Assembly: GCA_050008465.1 (NCBI GenBank)
Contig: JBEKMO010000007.1
Span: 1 to 64,000, forward strand
Length of the DNA: 64,000 nucleotides
Reading direction: 5' to 3'
DNA from: Fen-330 sp050008465
GTDB lineage: Bacteria; Acidobacteriota; Terriglobia; Bryobacterales; Bryobacteraceae
Shown: positions 33,393 through 44,200 of the stretch, piece after piece
Position numbering within the stretch: the stretch's first letter is position 1
How the letters are laid out: each line of letters opens with the position of its first letter
The notes under the pieces: model-generated
Told to the model about the DNA's origin: nothing
Database searches by the model: none
The model's input: only the letters and a program-made list of their open reading frames with translations
Made by a program: the position numbers and the translations under genes

Positions 33393-34811
33393 TCAAGCCG
33401 CCAGCCGCCGGTACAGCGCTGAGTACTCGATTGCCGAGGCCTGCCAGGAGTAGTCTTTCCGCATTCCGGCCAGCATCATCGCGGTCCAGGTTTCCGTATC
33501 CCCGTAGGCCGCCAGAGCGGCGCGCACGGCTTCGAGCAAAGCGCCGCCCGAGTAGTCATCGAACTTGAAGCCGGTTTCCGCCTCGATGGTATCGTCCAAG
33601 CCGCCAGTCGCGCGAACCACCGGGACCGTGCCGTAGCGCAGGCTGAACATCTGGTTCAAGCCGCTGGGCTCGTACCGGCTGGGCATGAGGAAGATATCGG
33701 CGCCGGCTTCGATCTTGTGCGCCAGAGGATTGTCGTATGCGACGCGCACGCCCACCCTTTCGGGATAGACGGCGGCCAGGTCCGTGAAGAACCGCTCATA
33801 GCGAGGGTCGCCCGTCCCCAGAACCACCAGGCAGAGATCCTCGTCGAGCAGCGAGGATGCAACCTGCTCGATGAGGTCGAGGCCTTTCTGTCCCACGAAA
33901 CGCGAGACGATGCCGAGGAGGGGCCGGTCGAGGTTCTCCCGCGAAAGGCTGAAGGCGTCCAGCAGGTCCGCCTTGCATTCCCGCTTTCCTTCGAGGTTGT
34001 CGGGCGAGTAGCGGGAGGCGATGAAGGGGTCGGTGCGCGGGTCCCACTGCGAGTAATCCACGCCGTTGAGGATGCCGGTGAGCGCGCCGGCGCGAGCGCG
34101 TAGCACGCCCTCCAGGCCGAAGCCGAGCTCGGGAGTCTGGATCTCCTGCGCGTACTTCCGGCTGACGGTGGTGACGGCGTCGCTGTACAGAAGGGCGCCC
34201 TTGAGCAGGTTCACCCGGCCGAAGAACTCCAGGCCGTCGGGCCGGAACAGGGAGGGTTCCAGGCCGATATCCGGCAGAATCGCGCTGTCGAAGAGGCCCT
34301 GGTAACCGAGGTTGTGAATGGAGAAGACCGTCTTCAGGCCGAAGAAGGTGGGGTCGCCGGCGAACAGGGTGCGGATGTAGACGGGGACCAGCGCGGCCTG
34401 CCAGTCGTGGCAGTGGATGACCTGGGGGCGAAAGAGGCGCCGCACGAGGTCGAGCGCGGCGCGCGAAAAAGCGGCGAAGCGGAGGTGGTTGTCGGGGTAG
34501 TCGCCTACGGCATCTCCGTACAGGCCCTCGCGATCGAACAGCGGCGGGCAATCGAGGAAATAGTAGGGCACGCCGCGGTCCTCGCCTTGATAGAGGCTGG
34601 CGGAGTAACAAACGGGCCCGAGCCAGATGCGCAGGTCGTCGTATACGCGCGTAAGGCCGTGGAGGCTGATGGCACGGTAGCGGGGCAGAAAGACGGCCAC
34701 GTCCTCGCCCCGCGCGCGCAGAGCCGGCGACAACGAGCCGATCACGTCGGCAAGGCCGCCGGTCTTGGCGAATGGGGTCGCCTCGGAGGTCACCATCAGG
34801 ACTTTGATCAT
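33393..34811 (-). CDS. glgA: Glycogen synthase (ADP-glucose type)
   Basis: GT5 enzyme that elongates alpha-1,4-glucan from ADP-glucose; 472 residues, normal length. The N terminus carries the substrate-binding KTGGLADV motif (VTSEATPFAKTGGLADVIG). Also visible are CHDWQAALVPVY, FSIHNLGYQG, the NGVDYSQWDP motif and the C-terminal PSRYEPSGLNQMFSLRYGT with ATGGLDDT. It is not clustered with other glycogen genes here. A likely terminator follows. Confidence 0.95.
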   Translation of the reverse strand: MIKVLMVTSEATPFAKTGGLADVIGSLSPALRARGEDVAVFLPRYRAISLHGLTRVYDDLRIWLGPVCYSASLYQGEDRGVPYYFLDCPPLFDREGLYGDAVGDYPDNHLRFAAFSRAALDLVRRLFRPQVIHCHDWQAALVPVYIRTLFAGDPTFFGLKTVFSIHNLGYQGLFDSAILPDIGLEPSLFRPDGLEFFGRVNLLKGALLYSDAVTTVSRKYAQEIQTPELGFGLEGVLRARAGALTGILNGVDYSQWDPRTDPFIASRYSPDNLEGKRECKADLLDAFSLSRENLDRPLLGIVSRFVGQKGLDLIEQVASSLLDEDLCLVVLGTGDPRYERFFTDLAAVYPERVGVRVAYDNPLAHKIEAGADIFLMPSRYEPSGLNQMFSLRYGTVPVVRATGGLDDTIEAETGFKFDDYSGGALLEAVRAALAAYGDTETWTAMMLAGMRKDYSWQASAIEYSALYRRLAA

Positions 34812-34874
34812 GGCGGAAGCTGTCGGCTGTCAGCTATCAGGCTACAGCATGCCGGGGGGTGTTGAAAAACGGGG

Positions 34875-35120
34875 TCAGGTCTGGGGGGGCGCCTCGCATT
34901 TCTTGCGGAGCGCGGTGAGGAGGCGGTCGTGGACGGCGGGAGGGACGGGGTAGGACTCCATGCCGCGGTAGATCTCGACGGTCTTCTTGGTGGTGTCACA
35001 GATGACCCAGCAATTGGGGCACTCGTTCAGGTGGGCCTCAAGCTCTTTGCGAACGTCCTCGCGGCACTCGTCGTCGAGGTACTCGTTGAGCTCGCTCAGG
35101 AAATCCTTACATGTAACCAA
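34875..35120 (-). CDS. Zinc-finger anti-sigma factor
   Basis: Protein of 81 residues with the zf-HC2 anti-sigma fold: CKDFLSELNEYLDDECRED followed by the zinc motif HLNECPNCW, and a helical C terminus without a membrane span. It overlaps the sigma factor gene by 14 bases, as usual for such pairs, and probably holds that sigma factor inactive, possibly in response to thiol oxidation. The last codons and TGA stop lie in the sequence ggggtcaggtct, a string that also looks like half of a REP-type motif. A run of seven G is present just inside the gene. Confidence 0.85.
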   Translation of the reverse strand: MVTCKDFLSELNEYLDDECREDVRKELEAHLNECPNCWVICDTTKKTVEIYRGMESYPVPPAVHDRLLTALRKKCEAPPQT

Positions 35121-35733
35121 AAAGATCCTCCCCCTTCCGCTTGAAATACCGGGTCAGCTTCTCCCGCAGCCGCAGGCGGGCCCGCAGAAGGCGGCTCTTC
35201 ACGGCGGGGATCGACAAGTTCAGCAACGCGGCGGTCTCCTCGGTGGAAAGCTCTTCGATGTCGCGCAGCACGAATACCGTGCGAAACACCGGGGGAAGGC
35301 TTTCCACGGCCTTCTCCAGAATCTCGCGCATCTCCTCCCGCGAGTAGGTCAGCTCGGGATTCGGGTCCCATACGGCGATTTCCCGAGTTACGGTTTCCTC
35401 TCCGGTGTCATAGGGCTCGTCGAGGGAAACCGAGGCATCGGTCTTCCGCTTCCGGAGCTTCATCAAGGACTGGTTGACGGCGATGCGAACCAGCCAGGTG
35501 TAGAACTTCGAATTGCCTTGGAAGTCCACCAGGTGCTCGTAAGCCTTCATGAAGGTTTCCTGGAGGACGTCCTCGGCGTCTTCGGGATTCTGTGTGATGT
35601 GCCGTGCCAGCCGGAAAATGTTTCTCTCGTACCGGTTCACCAGCTCGGTGAACGCTTCCGCGCCTCCCTGTTGAGCCTGGGCGACCAAAACAGCTTCATC
35701 GAATTCGCTGGTCTGCCCTACCCGTTGGATCAT
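35107..35733 (-). CDS. ECF-type RNA polymerase sigma factor (RpoE/SigW-like)
   Basis: Sigma factor of 208 residues. Region 2 is at about 25-95 (LVNRYERNIFRLARHITQNPEDAEDVLQETFMKAY, then FYTWLVRIAVNQSLMKLR). Region 4 is at about 145-195 (LPPVFRTVFVLRDIEELSTEETAALLNLSIPAVKSRLLRAR). The pair of overlapping genes forms a sigma/anti-sigma module. The upstream spacer contains palindromic element copy C and is shared with divergent thrS. Targets cannot be read. Confidence 0.93.
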   Translation of the reverse strand: MIQRVGQTSEFDEAVLVAQAQQGGAEAFTELVNRYERNIFRLARHITQNPEDAEDVLQETFMKAYEHLVDFQGNSKFYTWLVRIAVNQSLMKLRKRKTDASVSLDEPYDTGEETVTREIAVWDPNPELTYSREEMREILEKAVESLPPVFRTVFVLRDIEELSTEETAALLNLSIPAVKSRLLRARLRLREKLTRYFKRKGEDLFGYM

Positions 35734-35797
35734 CGAAACGCGCTCCCGGATTCATAACCTTAACATAACAGCAACAATCCACCCCTTGCGGGCACGG

Positions 35798-35891
35798 GAA
35801 TTGACGATTGACGATTGAGTCATTGACGAATGCTCGGATCGTGCGGCGCGGGTCGGCCAATCGTCAATGAGGCAATCCTCAATCGTCAACG
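35798..35891. repeat. ATTGACGATT palindromic element, copy C
   Basis: Imperfect inverted repeat of about 94 bp. The left arm is attgacgattgacgattgag plus tcattgacga; the right arm is tcgtcaatgaggcaatcctc plus aatcgtcaa, with a 38-base GC-rich loop. It sits 37 bases before the thrS start and 65 bases before the divergent sigma gene, so it may influence both 5' regions. Confidence 0.8.
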
Positions 35892-35928
35892 CCTCTACGT
35901 TCATGTTACCCTGAAAACTCAAGCGTTT

Positions 35929-37869
<1,941 letters not shown>

Positions 37870-37873
37870 AGGC

Positions 37874-39004
37874 ATGTCCGTTGCCGCCGCGGTGCTGCTC
37901 GCCCTGACGGCGGGGTCGCTGGTATTTGGCCTGCTGGCGATCGTTGCGGCCTGGCGGTACTTGAGGGTATGCCCGGCGCGGCTGGAACGCCCTGTTCCGA
38001 TCAGCGTTCTGAAACCGCTCTCCGGTTTGGACGAGGGCCTCGAAGAGAACCTGCGCAGCTACTTCCGGCAGAACTACCCCGAATTCGAGATTCTGCTGGC
38101 GGTGCGCCAGGCGGACGATCCGGCGGTGGCGGTGGCCGAGAAGCTGCGCGCCGAGTTTCCCGGCGTGCCGGCGCGTTTGATCGTGACCGGCGAGCCGCCC
38201 TACCCCAACGCCAAGGTGTTCGCGCTGGACCGCATGCTGGCGGAGGCCCGGCACGACCTGCTGGTGATGACCGACAGCGATACGCGGGCCTTGACGCCGG
38301 GGATGCTGAGGCTGCTGGCGGCCGAGTTCCAGGACCCGCACCTGGGCCTGACGACGTGCCCTTATCGCGCAGTGCCGGGCCGCTCGGTGTGGTCCGTGCT
38401 CGAGGCCATCGGGATGAACACGGAGTTCTTGGCGGGCCTGCTGATGGCGCGGATGATCGAGGGCATGAAGTTCGGCGTGGGCCCGGCGATGGCGGCGCGG
38501 CGGGAGACGATCCTGCGAGTCGGGGGCTTCGAGGGCTTGAAGGACTACTTGGCCGAGGATTTCATGATGGGAAAACTGGCGGCCGAGGCGGGCTGGGGCA
38601 CCGGCCTGTCGTCCTGTGTGATCGAGCACCGGATCGGGGCGCAGCGGTTTCGGCCGAATCTGGAGCACCGGCTGCGCTGGGCACGGAGCACGCGGCGGTC
38701 GCGGCCGGCGGGGTATGTCTGGCTGGTGTTCACCCATCTACTGCCCCTGGCGCTGCTGCTGCTCGCGCTCAAGCCCTCCTGGTGGCCGCTGGCGGCCGCG
38801 GCCCTGGCGGTGAGGGCCCTGGCGGCGTGGGCGGTGGCGGGATGGGTGCTGCGCGATCCGCTCACCGGCCGCAGGTGGTGGCTAGTGCCCGTACAGGACC
38901 TGGCGAGTTTCGCGCTGTGGCTGGCCGGGTTCTTCGGCAACACGGTGAGCTGGCGGGGGCGGCGCTACGTGATTTACAGGGATGGCAGGTTCGGGCTGGC
39001 TTGA
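37874..39004 (+). CDS. hpnI: Ceramide glucosyltransferase-like hopanoid glycosyltransferase
   Basis: GT21-family membrane enzyme of 376 residues resembling HpnI, which adds N-acetylglucosamine to bacteriohopanetetrol. There is one N-terminal helix (about 5-27), then the GT-A core with ISVLKPLSGLDEGLEENL, the metal motif MTDSDT, the family-typical DYLAEDFMMGKLA and the HRLRWARSTR motif, and 2-3 C-terminal helices. It starts 4 bases after thrS. Together with hpnE at 49783 it suggests hopanoid synthesis, although the two genes are 11 kb apart. A ceramide-type substrate cannot be excluded. Confidence 0.8.
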   Translation: MSVAAAVLLALTAGSLVFGLLAIVAAWRYLRVCPARLERPVPISVLKPLSGLDEGLEENLRSYFRQNYPEFEILLAVRQADDPAVAVAEKLRAEFPGVPARLIVTGEPPYPNAKVFALDRMLAEARHDLLVMTDSDTRALTPGMLRLLAAEFQDPHLGLTTCPYRAVPGRSVWSVLEAIGMNTEFLAGLLMARMIEGMKFGVGPAMAARRETILRVGGFEGLKDYLAEDFMMGKLAAEAGWGTGLSSCVIEHRIGAQRFRPNLEHRLRWARSTRRSRPAGYVWLVFTHLLPLALLLLALKPSWWPLAAAALAVRALAAWAVAGWVLRDPLTGRRWWLVPVQDLASFALWLAGFFGNTVSWRGRRYVIYRDGRFGLA

Positions 39005-39309
39005 TCCTCTTCTTCTGACGGCTCCTCGGGCGTTCGTTCACTGAGCAGGAGGCGGCGCAGCGTGCGCAAGTCGTTCAGGAGACGGCGGCCGGTCTCCATA
39101 TGGACGGCGAGCTTGGCAAGTTTGAAGGAGACCAGTTGGAGGGCCTGGAGCCGGCGTTCGGGCTGTGGGACGGCCACGGCGGCGTCCACGTCGCGCCGGG
39201 CTTCCTCGATCACCTCGACCAGCAGCTCGACAAACTGCTGCGCGCTTTCGACGCTTTCAAACGGGGTTTCCGGTTCGTCCCCCACCGAAGTAGCTCCCAG
39301 CGCGGGCAT
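38974..39309 (-). CDS. Small hypothetical protein, convergent with hpnI
   Basis: Protein of 111 residues with no signal or membrane span. It is rich in Glu, Leu and Ala and probably all helical (VESAQQFVELLVEVIEEARR, later RLLNDLRTLRRLLLSER), ending in an acidic tail (EEPSEEEDQ). No family was recognised. Its 3' end overlaps the last 31 bases of hpnI on the opposite strand. The protein-like composition supports a real gene. Confidence 0.6.
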   Translation of the reverse strand: MPALGATSVGDEPETPFESVESAQQFVELLVEVIEEARRDVDAAVAVPQPERRLQALQLVSFKLAKLAVHMETGRRLLNDLRTLRRLLLSERTPEEPSEEEDQASPNLPSL

Positions 39310-39348
39310 CCCCGATTATAAACCTTTGGCCCGGCGAGCGCCGAACCT

Positions 39349-39444
39349 GGGGACAGCCACCATGTTTCCGGTTTTGCCGGGAACCTTCGCGAGGGCATGC
39401 TCATGAGCGGGCGCCGGAAAACCGGAAACATGGTGGCTGTCCCC
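39349..39444. repeat. Perfect 27-bp inverted repeat element
   Basis: Left arm 39349-39375 (ggggacagccaccatgtttc, then cggtttt) and right arm 39418-39444 are exact reverse complements, separated by 42 bases that themselves contain small palindromes (catgctcatgag). The element ends 3 bases before the stop of the next gene. The GGGGACAG... string resembles REP/BIME units mobilised by RAYT (Y1) transposases, as I remember them; no transposase is present in the window. Confidence 0.8.
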
Positions 39445-39447
39445 GCA

Positions 39448-40698
39448 TTACCAGACGTGGGTGGCCAGCACCTGGGGATGGCCCGACGCGCCGTGCACAA
39501 CGGGAACCCGCAGCACGATCTGGAGGTTCCTTCTTGGCCAGTCGCGCGGGAGCGGGGGGACAACCTCGGAGAAACTCCGGGGATCGCTCAGGAACTCGCC
39601 GGCGCCTTGCGTCCCGAATTGGGTGATGCCGGCGGCCACGACCACCATCCGGCCGGAGCTGACATCGAACACACGCGAGACGATGGCGTAATCGTTCGAG
39701 ATGTCCCAGTTGGGCCACGAGTTGATCAGCTTCCAGTCGGTGTTTTCCGGATGTTGGCGGTCGCGGACGACTTCGAGACCCTGGAAATCTTTGTAGAACG
39801 TGTAGCGCATTGCCCCGATCGCGCGCAAAGTCCACTCGTTGTCGAAGGCGCCGATCAGGATCGCGGGCCGCTCGCGGAGGTCGGAGAAGGTGGTGGAAGC
39901 TTCACCGCGAATCCGATACGGCTTCCCGTGCTTCTCGAACAAGGAGGTGAGCCGCAAAAGGCAGATCGCGTCGCCCAGGGCGACGTAGCGGTCCCACATG
40001 GGAACCAGCTCGCTCAAGGGGATCAGTTCGCGGGAGGACTCCAAGGAGGCGGGCGTCATGCCCTGGATCATGGTCTCGATTTGCTTCTGGCGGGCGTCGG
40101 AGCGGAAGTTGTAGGCGCGAGACTGGCCGAGGCAGAACAGGACGCCCCCCGGCGCGTCCAGCATGGGGCGCCAGAATCGGTCCACGTCGGAGCTCTGCCA
40201 GTGGGCCACCAGAAAGGCCGCGGCGATCAAGACCGCGACGGCGGCTGTGGAGACCAGGGCGATGCGCGGCTTCCACGGCCAAACTGGCACTGGCGCCGTG
40301 GCCACGACGTCGGCGGCGTGGAACTCGGGGATGTAAGACCCGGGATGAAGCTCAATCCGCGGCTCGCCGTGGTGGGGGGGATCCTGATAGTACCGGGCGA
40401 GCTTCTTTCGGACCTCTCCCGCAGTCCCGCGGACGACCGGGTCGGCGTTGGTGTCGTAGTCCGGCGGCCGTCCGAAGACGTCGATTCCGAGGGTCCGTTC
40501 TTTGAGCGCGGCGGTGTCGCCAGCCAGAGTACGCTCGGTGATGTGGCGGAGCAGGGATTGGCACCTGCGGCTGCTCTGAAAGAGCGGGCTGTTGAGCACA
40601 CGCTCGAGCTGGGCGCGGATCTCATCGGGGCTGCACTGCCCCCCCTTGGGCGGAGCCGACCCCACGGAATCGGCGTTCCGGGATACCATCTCGCTCAT
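39448..40698 (-). CDS. Single-span membrane protein with acidobacterial N-terminal regulatory-like domain
   Basis: Protein of 416 residues. Residues 20-125 form a conserved cytoplasmic domain common in acidobacteria (EIRAQLERVLNSPLFQSSRR, LLRHITERTL, ALKERTLGIDVFGRPPDYD, PVVRGTAGEVRKKLARYY, PGSYIPEF). A transmembrane helix follows at about 143-165. The outer part (about 170-416) looks like a substrate-binding or sensor fold; it includes AILIGAFDNEWTLRAIGAMR. The N-terminal domain is often attached to TPR, WD40 or cyclase modules. Function unknown; a role in signalling across the membrane is plausible. Confidence 0.7.
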   Translation of the reverse strand: MSEMVSRNADSVGSAPPKGGQCSPDEIRAQLERVLNSPLFQSSRRCQSLLRHITERTLAGDTAALKERTLGIDVFGRPPDYDTNADPVVRGTAGEVRKKLARYYQDPPHHGEPRIELHPGSYIPEFHAADVVATAPVPVWPWKPRIALVSTAAVAVLIAAAFLVAHWQSSDVDRFWRPMLDAPGGVLFCLGQSRAYNFRSDARQKQIETMIQGMTPASLESSRELIPLSELVPMWDRYVALGDAICLLRLTSLFEKHGKPYRIRGEASTTFSDLRERPAILIGAFDNEWTLRAIGAMRYTFYKDFQGLEVVRDRQHPENTDWKLINSWPNWDISNDYAIVSRVFDVSSGRMVVVAAGITQFGTQGAGEFLSDPRSFSEVVPPLPRDWPRRNLQIVLRVPVVHGASGHPQVLATHVW

Positions 40699-40985
40699 CG
40701 TAGCACGGAAACGGGCGTAGCGTACGTCGGATCTTAAGGCAGGTTAGCGCCGCGCAATTGATTGATTCTGAAGATACGCTTGGGTACTCTACCGTAGGGT
40801 TTCCGTAATTTGCTTTTCGCGGTCCCAAACCCGCCTTAACATGTGTGCGGCAAAGCCAATAGGGTCTTTAGAAGGTACGTGTGAAGGGCGGGCACGCCCG
40901 CTGCCCGTAGTGAGGGTGTTCGCGTCCACAATGCTTCAGGGAGAAAAACACGCACGCTCGAAGCTCGTGGTTCGGGTGTGCGTGA

Positions 40986-41093
40986 GCCAACTGGAACAAC
41001 GTGAATCTCAATGCGTCGGCCAGCGATTTCGGCAGCATCACCTCGGCGTTCGATCCCCGAGTCTTCCAGCTCGGGCTGAAGTTCGCATTCTGA
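40986..41093 (+). pseudogene. C-terminal tail of a TonB-dependent receptor
   Basis: The 35 codons before the TGA at 41091-41093 read ANWNNVNLNASASDFGSITS and then AFDPRVFQLGLKFAF. This is the characteristic last strand pair of acidobacterial TonB-dependent or oar-like receptors, ending in an aromatic residue. A TGA lies directly upstream and no further receptor sequence is visible, so only the tail survives. A strong terminator follows. The rest of 40699-41229 contains AT-richer sequence upstream of the divergent gene and a small hairpin (gcgggcacgcccgc), and no other gene I can support. Confidence 0.65.
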
Positions 41094-41116
41094 GCATTCC
41101 AGCCCGATGCACTCTG

Positions 41117-41153
41117 CTCCGCTCGCGACACCCCCTCGCGAGCGGAGTTTTTT
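41117..41153 (+). terminator. Intrinsic terminator
   Basis: Perfect 12-bp stem CTCCGCTCGCGA / TCGCGAGCGGAG with a 7-base loop, followed by six T (41148-41153). It lies 24 bases after the stop of the receptor remnant and probably served that lost gene. Confidence 0.9.
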
Positions 41154-41229
41154 GGCGCTAACCGCGCGGCAGGCCGCCTCCGGCGGAATCGCGTGCCCGG
41201 TGGATCGGGCAGATGACCAGGAGATTGGG

Positions 41230-44200
41230 TTAGCGAAGCGCTCCCTTCGTCACCGCCGCCAGGGCCGCGTACAATGCCGGGGGATCGATCGGCTTGGGAA
41301 GATACGCATCCACACCAGCCGCCAGAAACTTCTCGCGATCGCCGGCCATGGCGTGCGCGGTCAGGGCGATGATTGGAACGCTGCGGCCAACGGCTGCCTC
41401 CAGTGCGCGGATTTGGGCGGTCGCCTCGAGACCGTCCACCTCAGGCATCTGGACGTCCATCAGGATCACGTCGTAGCCCCCCTCGGAGTACCGCGCAACG
41501 ACCTCACGACCATTTGAGGCCAACGTGATCCGGTGCCCGGCGCGCTCCAGCAACCGGACGATCAGCCGCTGATTGACCGGGTTGTCTTCCGCCACCAGCA
41601 CCGAAAGCGGCGAACTCGGCGCAATCGCAGGAGCCGTGGGCGCCGGGGCGTGGCTGTCGGCGGCGGTCTTCAGCACTACGTTGAAAGAGAAGGTGCTGCC
41701 GCGCCCAGGCTCACTGGTCACGTGGATGGATCCGCCCATCATCTCCACCAGCCTGGCCGAGATCGTCAAGCCGAGCCCAGTGCCGCCGTGCGTCCGGGCA
41801 GTGGAAGAGTCGGCTTGCACGAACGCGGAGAAGATCGCACCCTGCATTTCCGGCGCAATCCCGATTCCCGAATCGGCCACATCAATCGCTACGCGGGTGT
41901 TTTCGTCCGTCCGATCCAGGAGGCGCACGGCCACGCGGATCGATCCCTGGCTGGTGAACTTCACGGCGTTCCCGATCAGATTGGTCAGAACCTGCCGCAG
42001 CCGCAGCGAGTCCCCGCGGGCCTGCTCGGGGACGTCTTCCACAATGTCGAGCGACAGGTGGATCCCTTTCTGCTCCGCGGCGTGCTGGAACAGCGCAACC
42101 GTGCTGCGAATGGAGTCGCGCAGCCCGAAAGAAGTCATTTCCAGGGAAAGCCGGCCGGCTTCGATCTTGGAAAAGTCGAGAATGTCGTTGATGACGCCCA
42201 GCAACGAATCGGCCGACTGGCCGATCAAGTCGGCGCACTCGCGCTGTTCCGGCGTCATGCTGGTTCCGGCGAGCAGATGCGCGAAGCCTTTCACCGCATT
42301 CATGGGAGTCCGCATCTCGTGGCTCATGTTGGCCAAGAACTGGCTTTTGGCGCTGTTGGCGGCTTCGGCGGCCTCCTTGTTGATTCGGAGCGCGGCCTCT
42401 TCGTCCAGTTTTCGGCGAATGGTCTCGGTCTGCGTGCGCACCCGCCGCCGCAGCACGAACACCCAGGAGAAGATCAGGAGAATGAGAACGCCCATGCCGA
42501 ACATGGTCCGACGGGCGCTTTCCCCAGTCCACCAAGGAGGCTGCCGAAGCACCACGATGTCGCCGGGCGAGCGCAGCAGTATGCGGAAAGCGTGTGGCGA
42601 ATAGATCGCGGCCGTGTCCTCCGCCTCCAGCACCGAGCAGACGCCGGTGATCCGTACCACCGATCCCTTCTGCAACCAGGAGATATCTCCGGAGCTGGCA
42701 GCCAACTGCGCGGTGAAATGGGCGGCCTCCGACTGGAGGACCAGGCTGCTGCCCTCGGCGTTGGAAATCCGGTCCACAACCGAACCCTCCATGCGAACCA
42801 ACTGCCCGTCGTAGCGCCCATCCCGACGAGCTTGTTCCGCGATGATGGGAGTGGGTTGCGGACTTCCGCCGAAGCCTTTGAGGCGGAGAATCGTCTCGCT
42901 AAGCACGGGAGCGAGCGAGCTGGGCTCCGGAAACCCGACGGCCTCGACGATTTCTCCCGGCGCGATGGTGGGCGCTCCCGCGGTCGCCAGGAGAACTCCA
43001 CCAGTGTCGTCTTGGACGTACAACCTGCCGGGCCCCTGCATGATTGCCGTGCCCCGGATCCTGACCCGGTGGTCGGGCCGGCGTCCGGGTACGAACTGCT
43101 GCAGGCTGTCGATCGGACTCAGCGGCAAGGTGAACGGATCCGCCGGCCCAGGCTCTTCCAGCGACAGCTCGGCTTCCCCCGACACGAACACGTTAATCCC
43201 GGTCAGTTGCCGCCGGGTATTGAAGGCTGCGCCACAGACTCCTCGCGCTCGTACTTTGCAGTCGATCCAGCGCGCCGGTCGCCCCGCGGCATGCAACAGG
43301 ATGATCCGAAACCGATGAATCCCGTTGACCGCCTCCAGGTACCATCGCCCGTTCGCCGGCCTCACGGACTGCACCACCCCGCTCGCTTCGATCCATGTGC
43401 TGTCCAGGCGTCCGGTGATGAGGTCGTCGATGGAGGAGTACGCGGGTTCCGGCAGCCGGCTCCTTGTCGGGAGGGGGCGCACTTTGGTCTGCGTGACGAC
43501 CGGGGCAAACTCGCCGGGGTCACTCACGCCGAGGACCTCGACGTTTTGCCCCGGCGACAAGACCAGACCCTGCAGGCCACGAGTACTTACGAATATGCCG
43601 CCGGTCTTGTCCTGGACGAACAGCAGACCGAAGAGCGGGTCGAAGAACGTGACCACGCCACGCAGGTGAACCGGGTAGCGTTCCAGTGCCTGGCGAGCGT
43701 TCAACGAACGCACTGCCGCGACCGTCACCAGCTCCGCCGCGCCAGGCAGAGACCGGTCGTAGCCGGAGGTAAGCATGGACAGGGGCATGGCCTCGAGCAG
43801 AGAAAGGGCGCCGGACTCCGCGGAAGCGAATCCGACGATCTCCGCCTCGCCCTTCCCTGCCAGAACCGAACCGGCGGAGGGACGCAACCGGATCTCCCCG
43901 GTCTGGTCGTGGAGCCAGAGACTGCCTTCAGGGATTCGGGTGGCGAGACTCCCACGCATGCGTATGCGTCCGTCCGGCAGTCCCGCGCCCCCGGCAGCAA
44001 CCAAACGGGCCGCCGTCCACACCGGGATCTCGGACGGGGGCCGCGGCTGGCGCAGCACCACGATGCTGTCGAATCTTTGTGTCCAGAGCTCCACGTGGAC
44101 CGGTTCTCCACGGTAGTCGCGGACGACACTCAGGACCCCGGACACCCGGAGAGTTGTGTCGACGAGCTCCGTGATATTCACGCTCGGATGCGCAACGATC

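Noticed and set aside
28821..35891. The ATTGACGATT elements as a CRISPR array
   Set aside because: The copies are several kilobases apart, palindromic, and lie between unrelated genes; there are no regular spacers and no cas genes.
40841..41161. Plus-strand ORF of 106 codons in the gap before the hybrid kinase
   Set aside because: It is in a different frame from the receptor tail and runs through the terminator; no family features.
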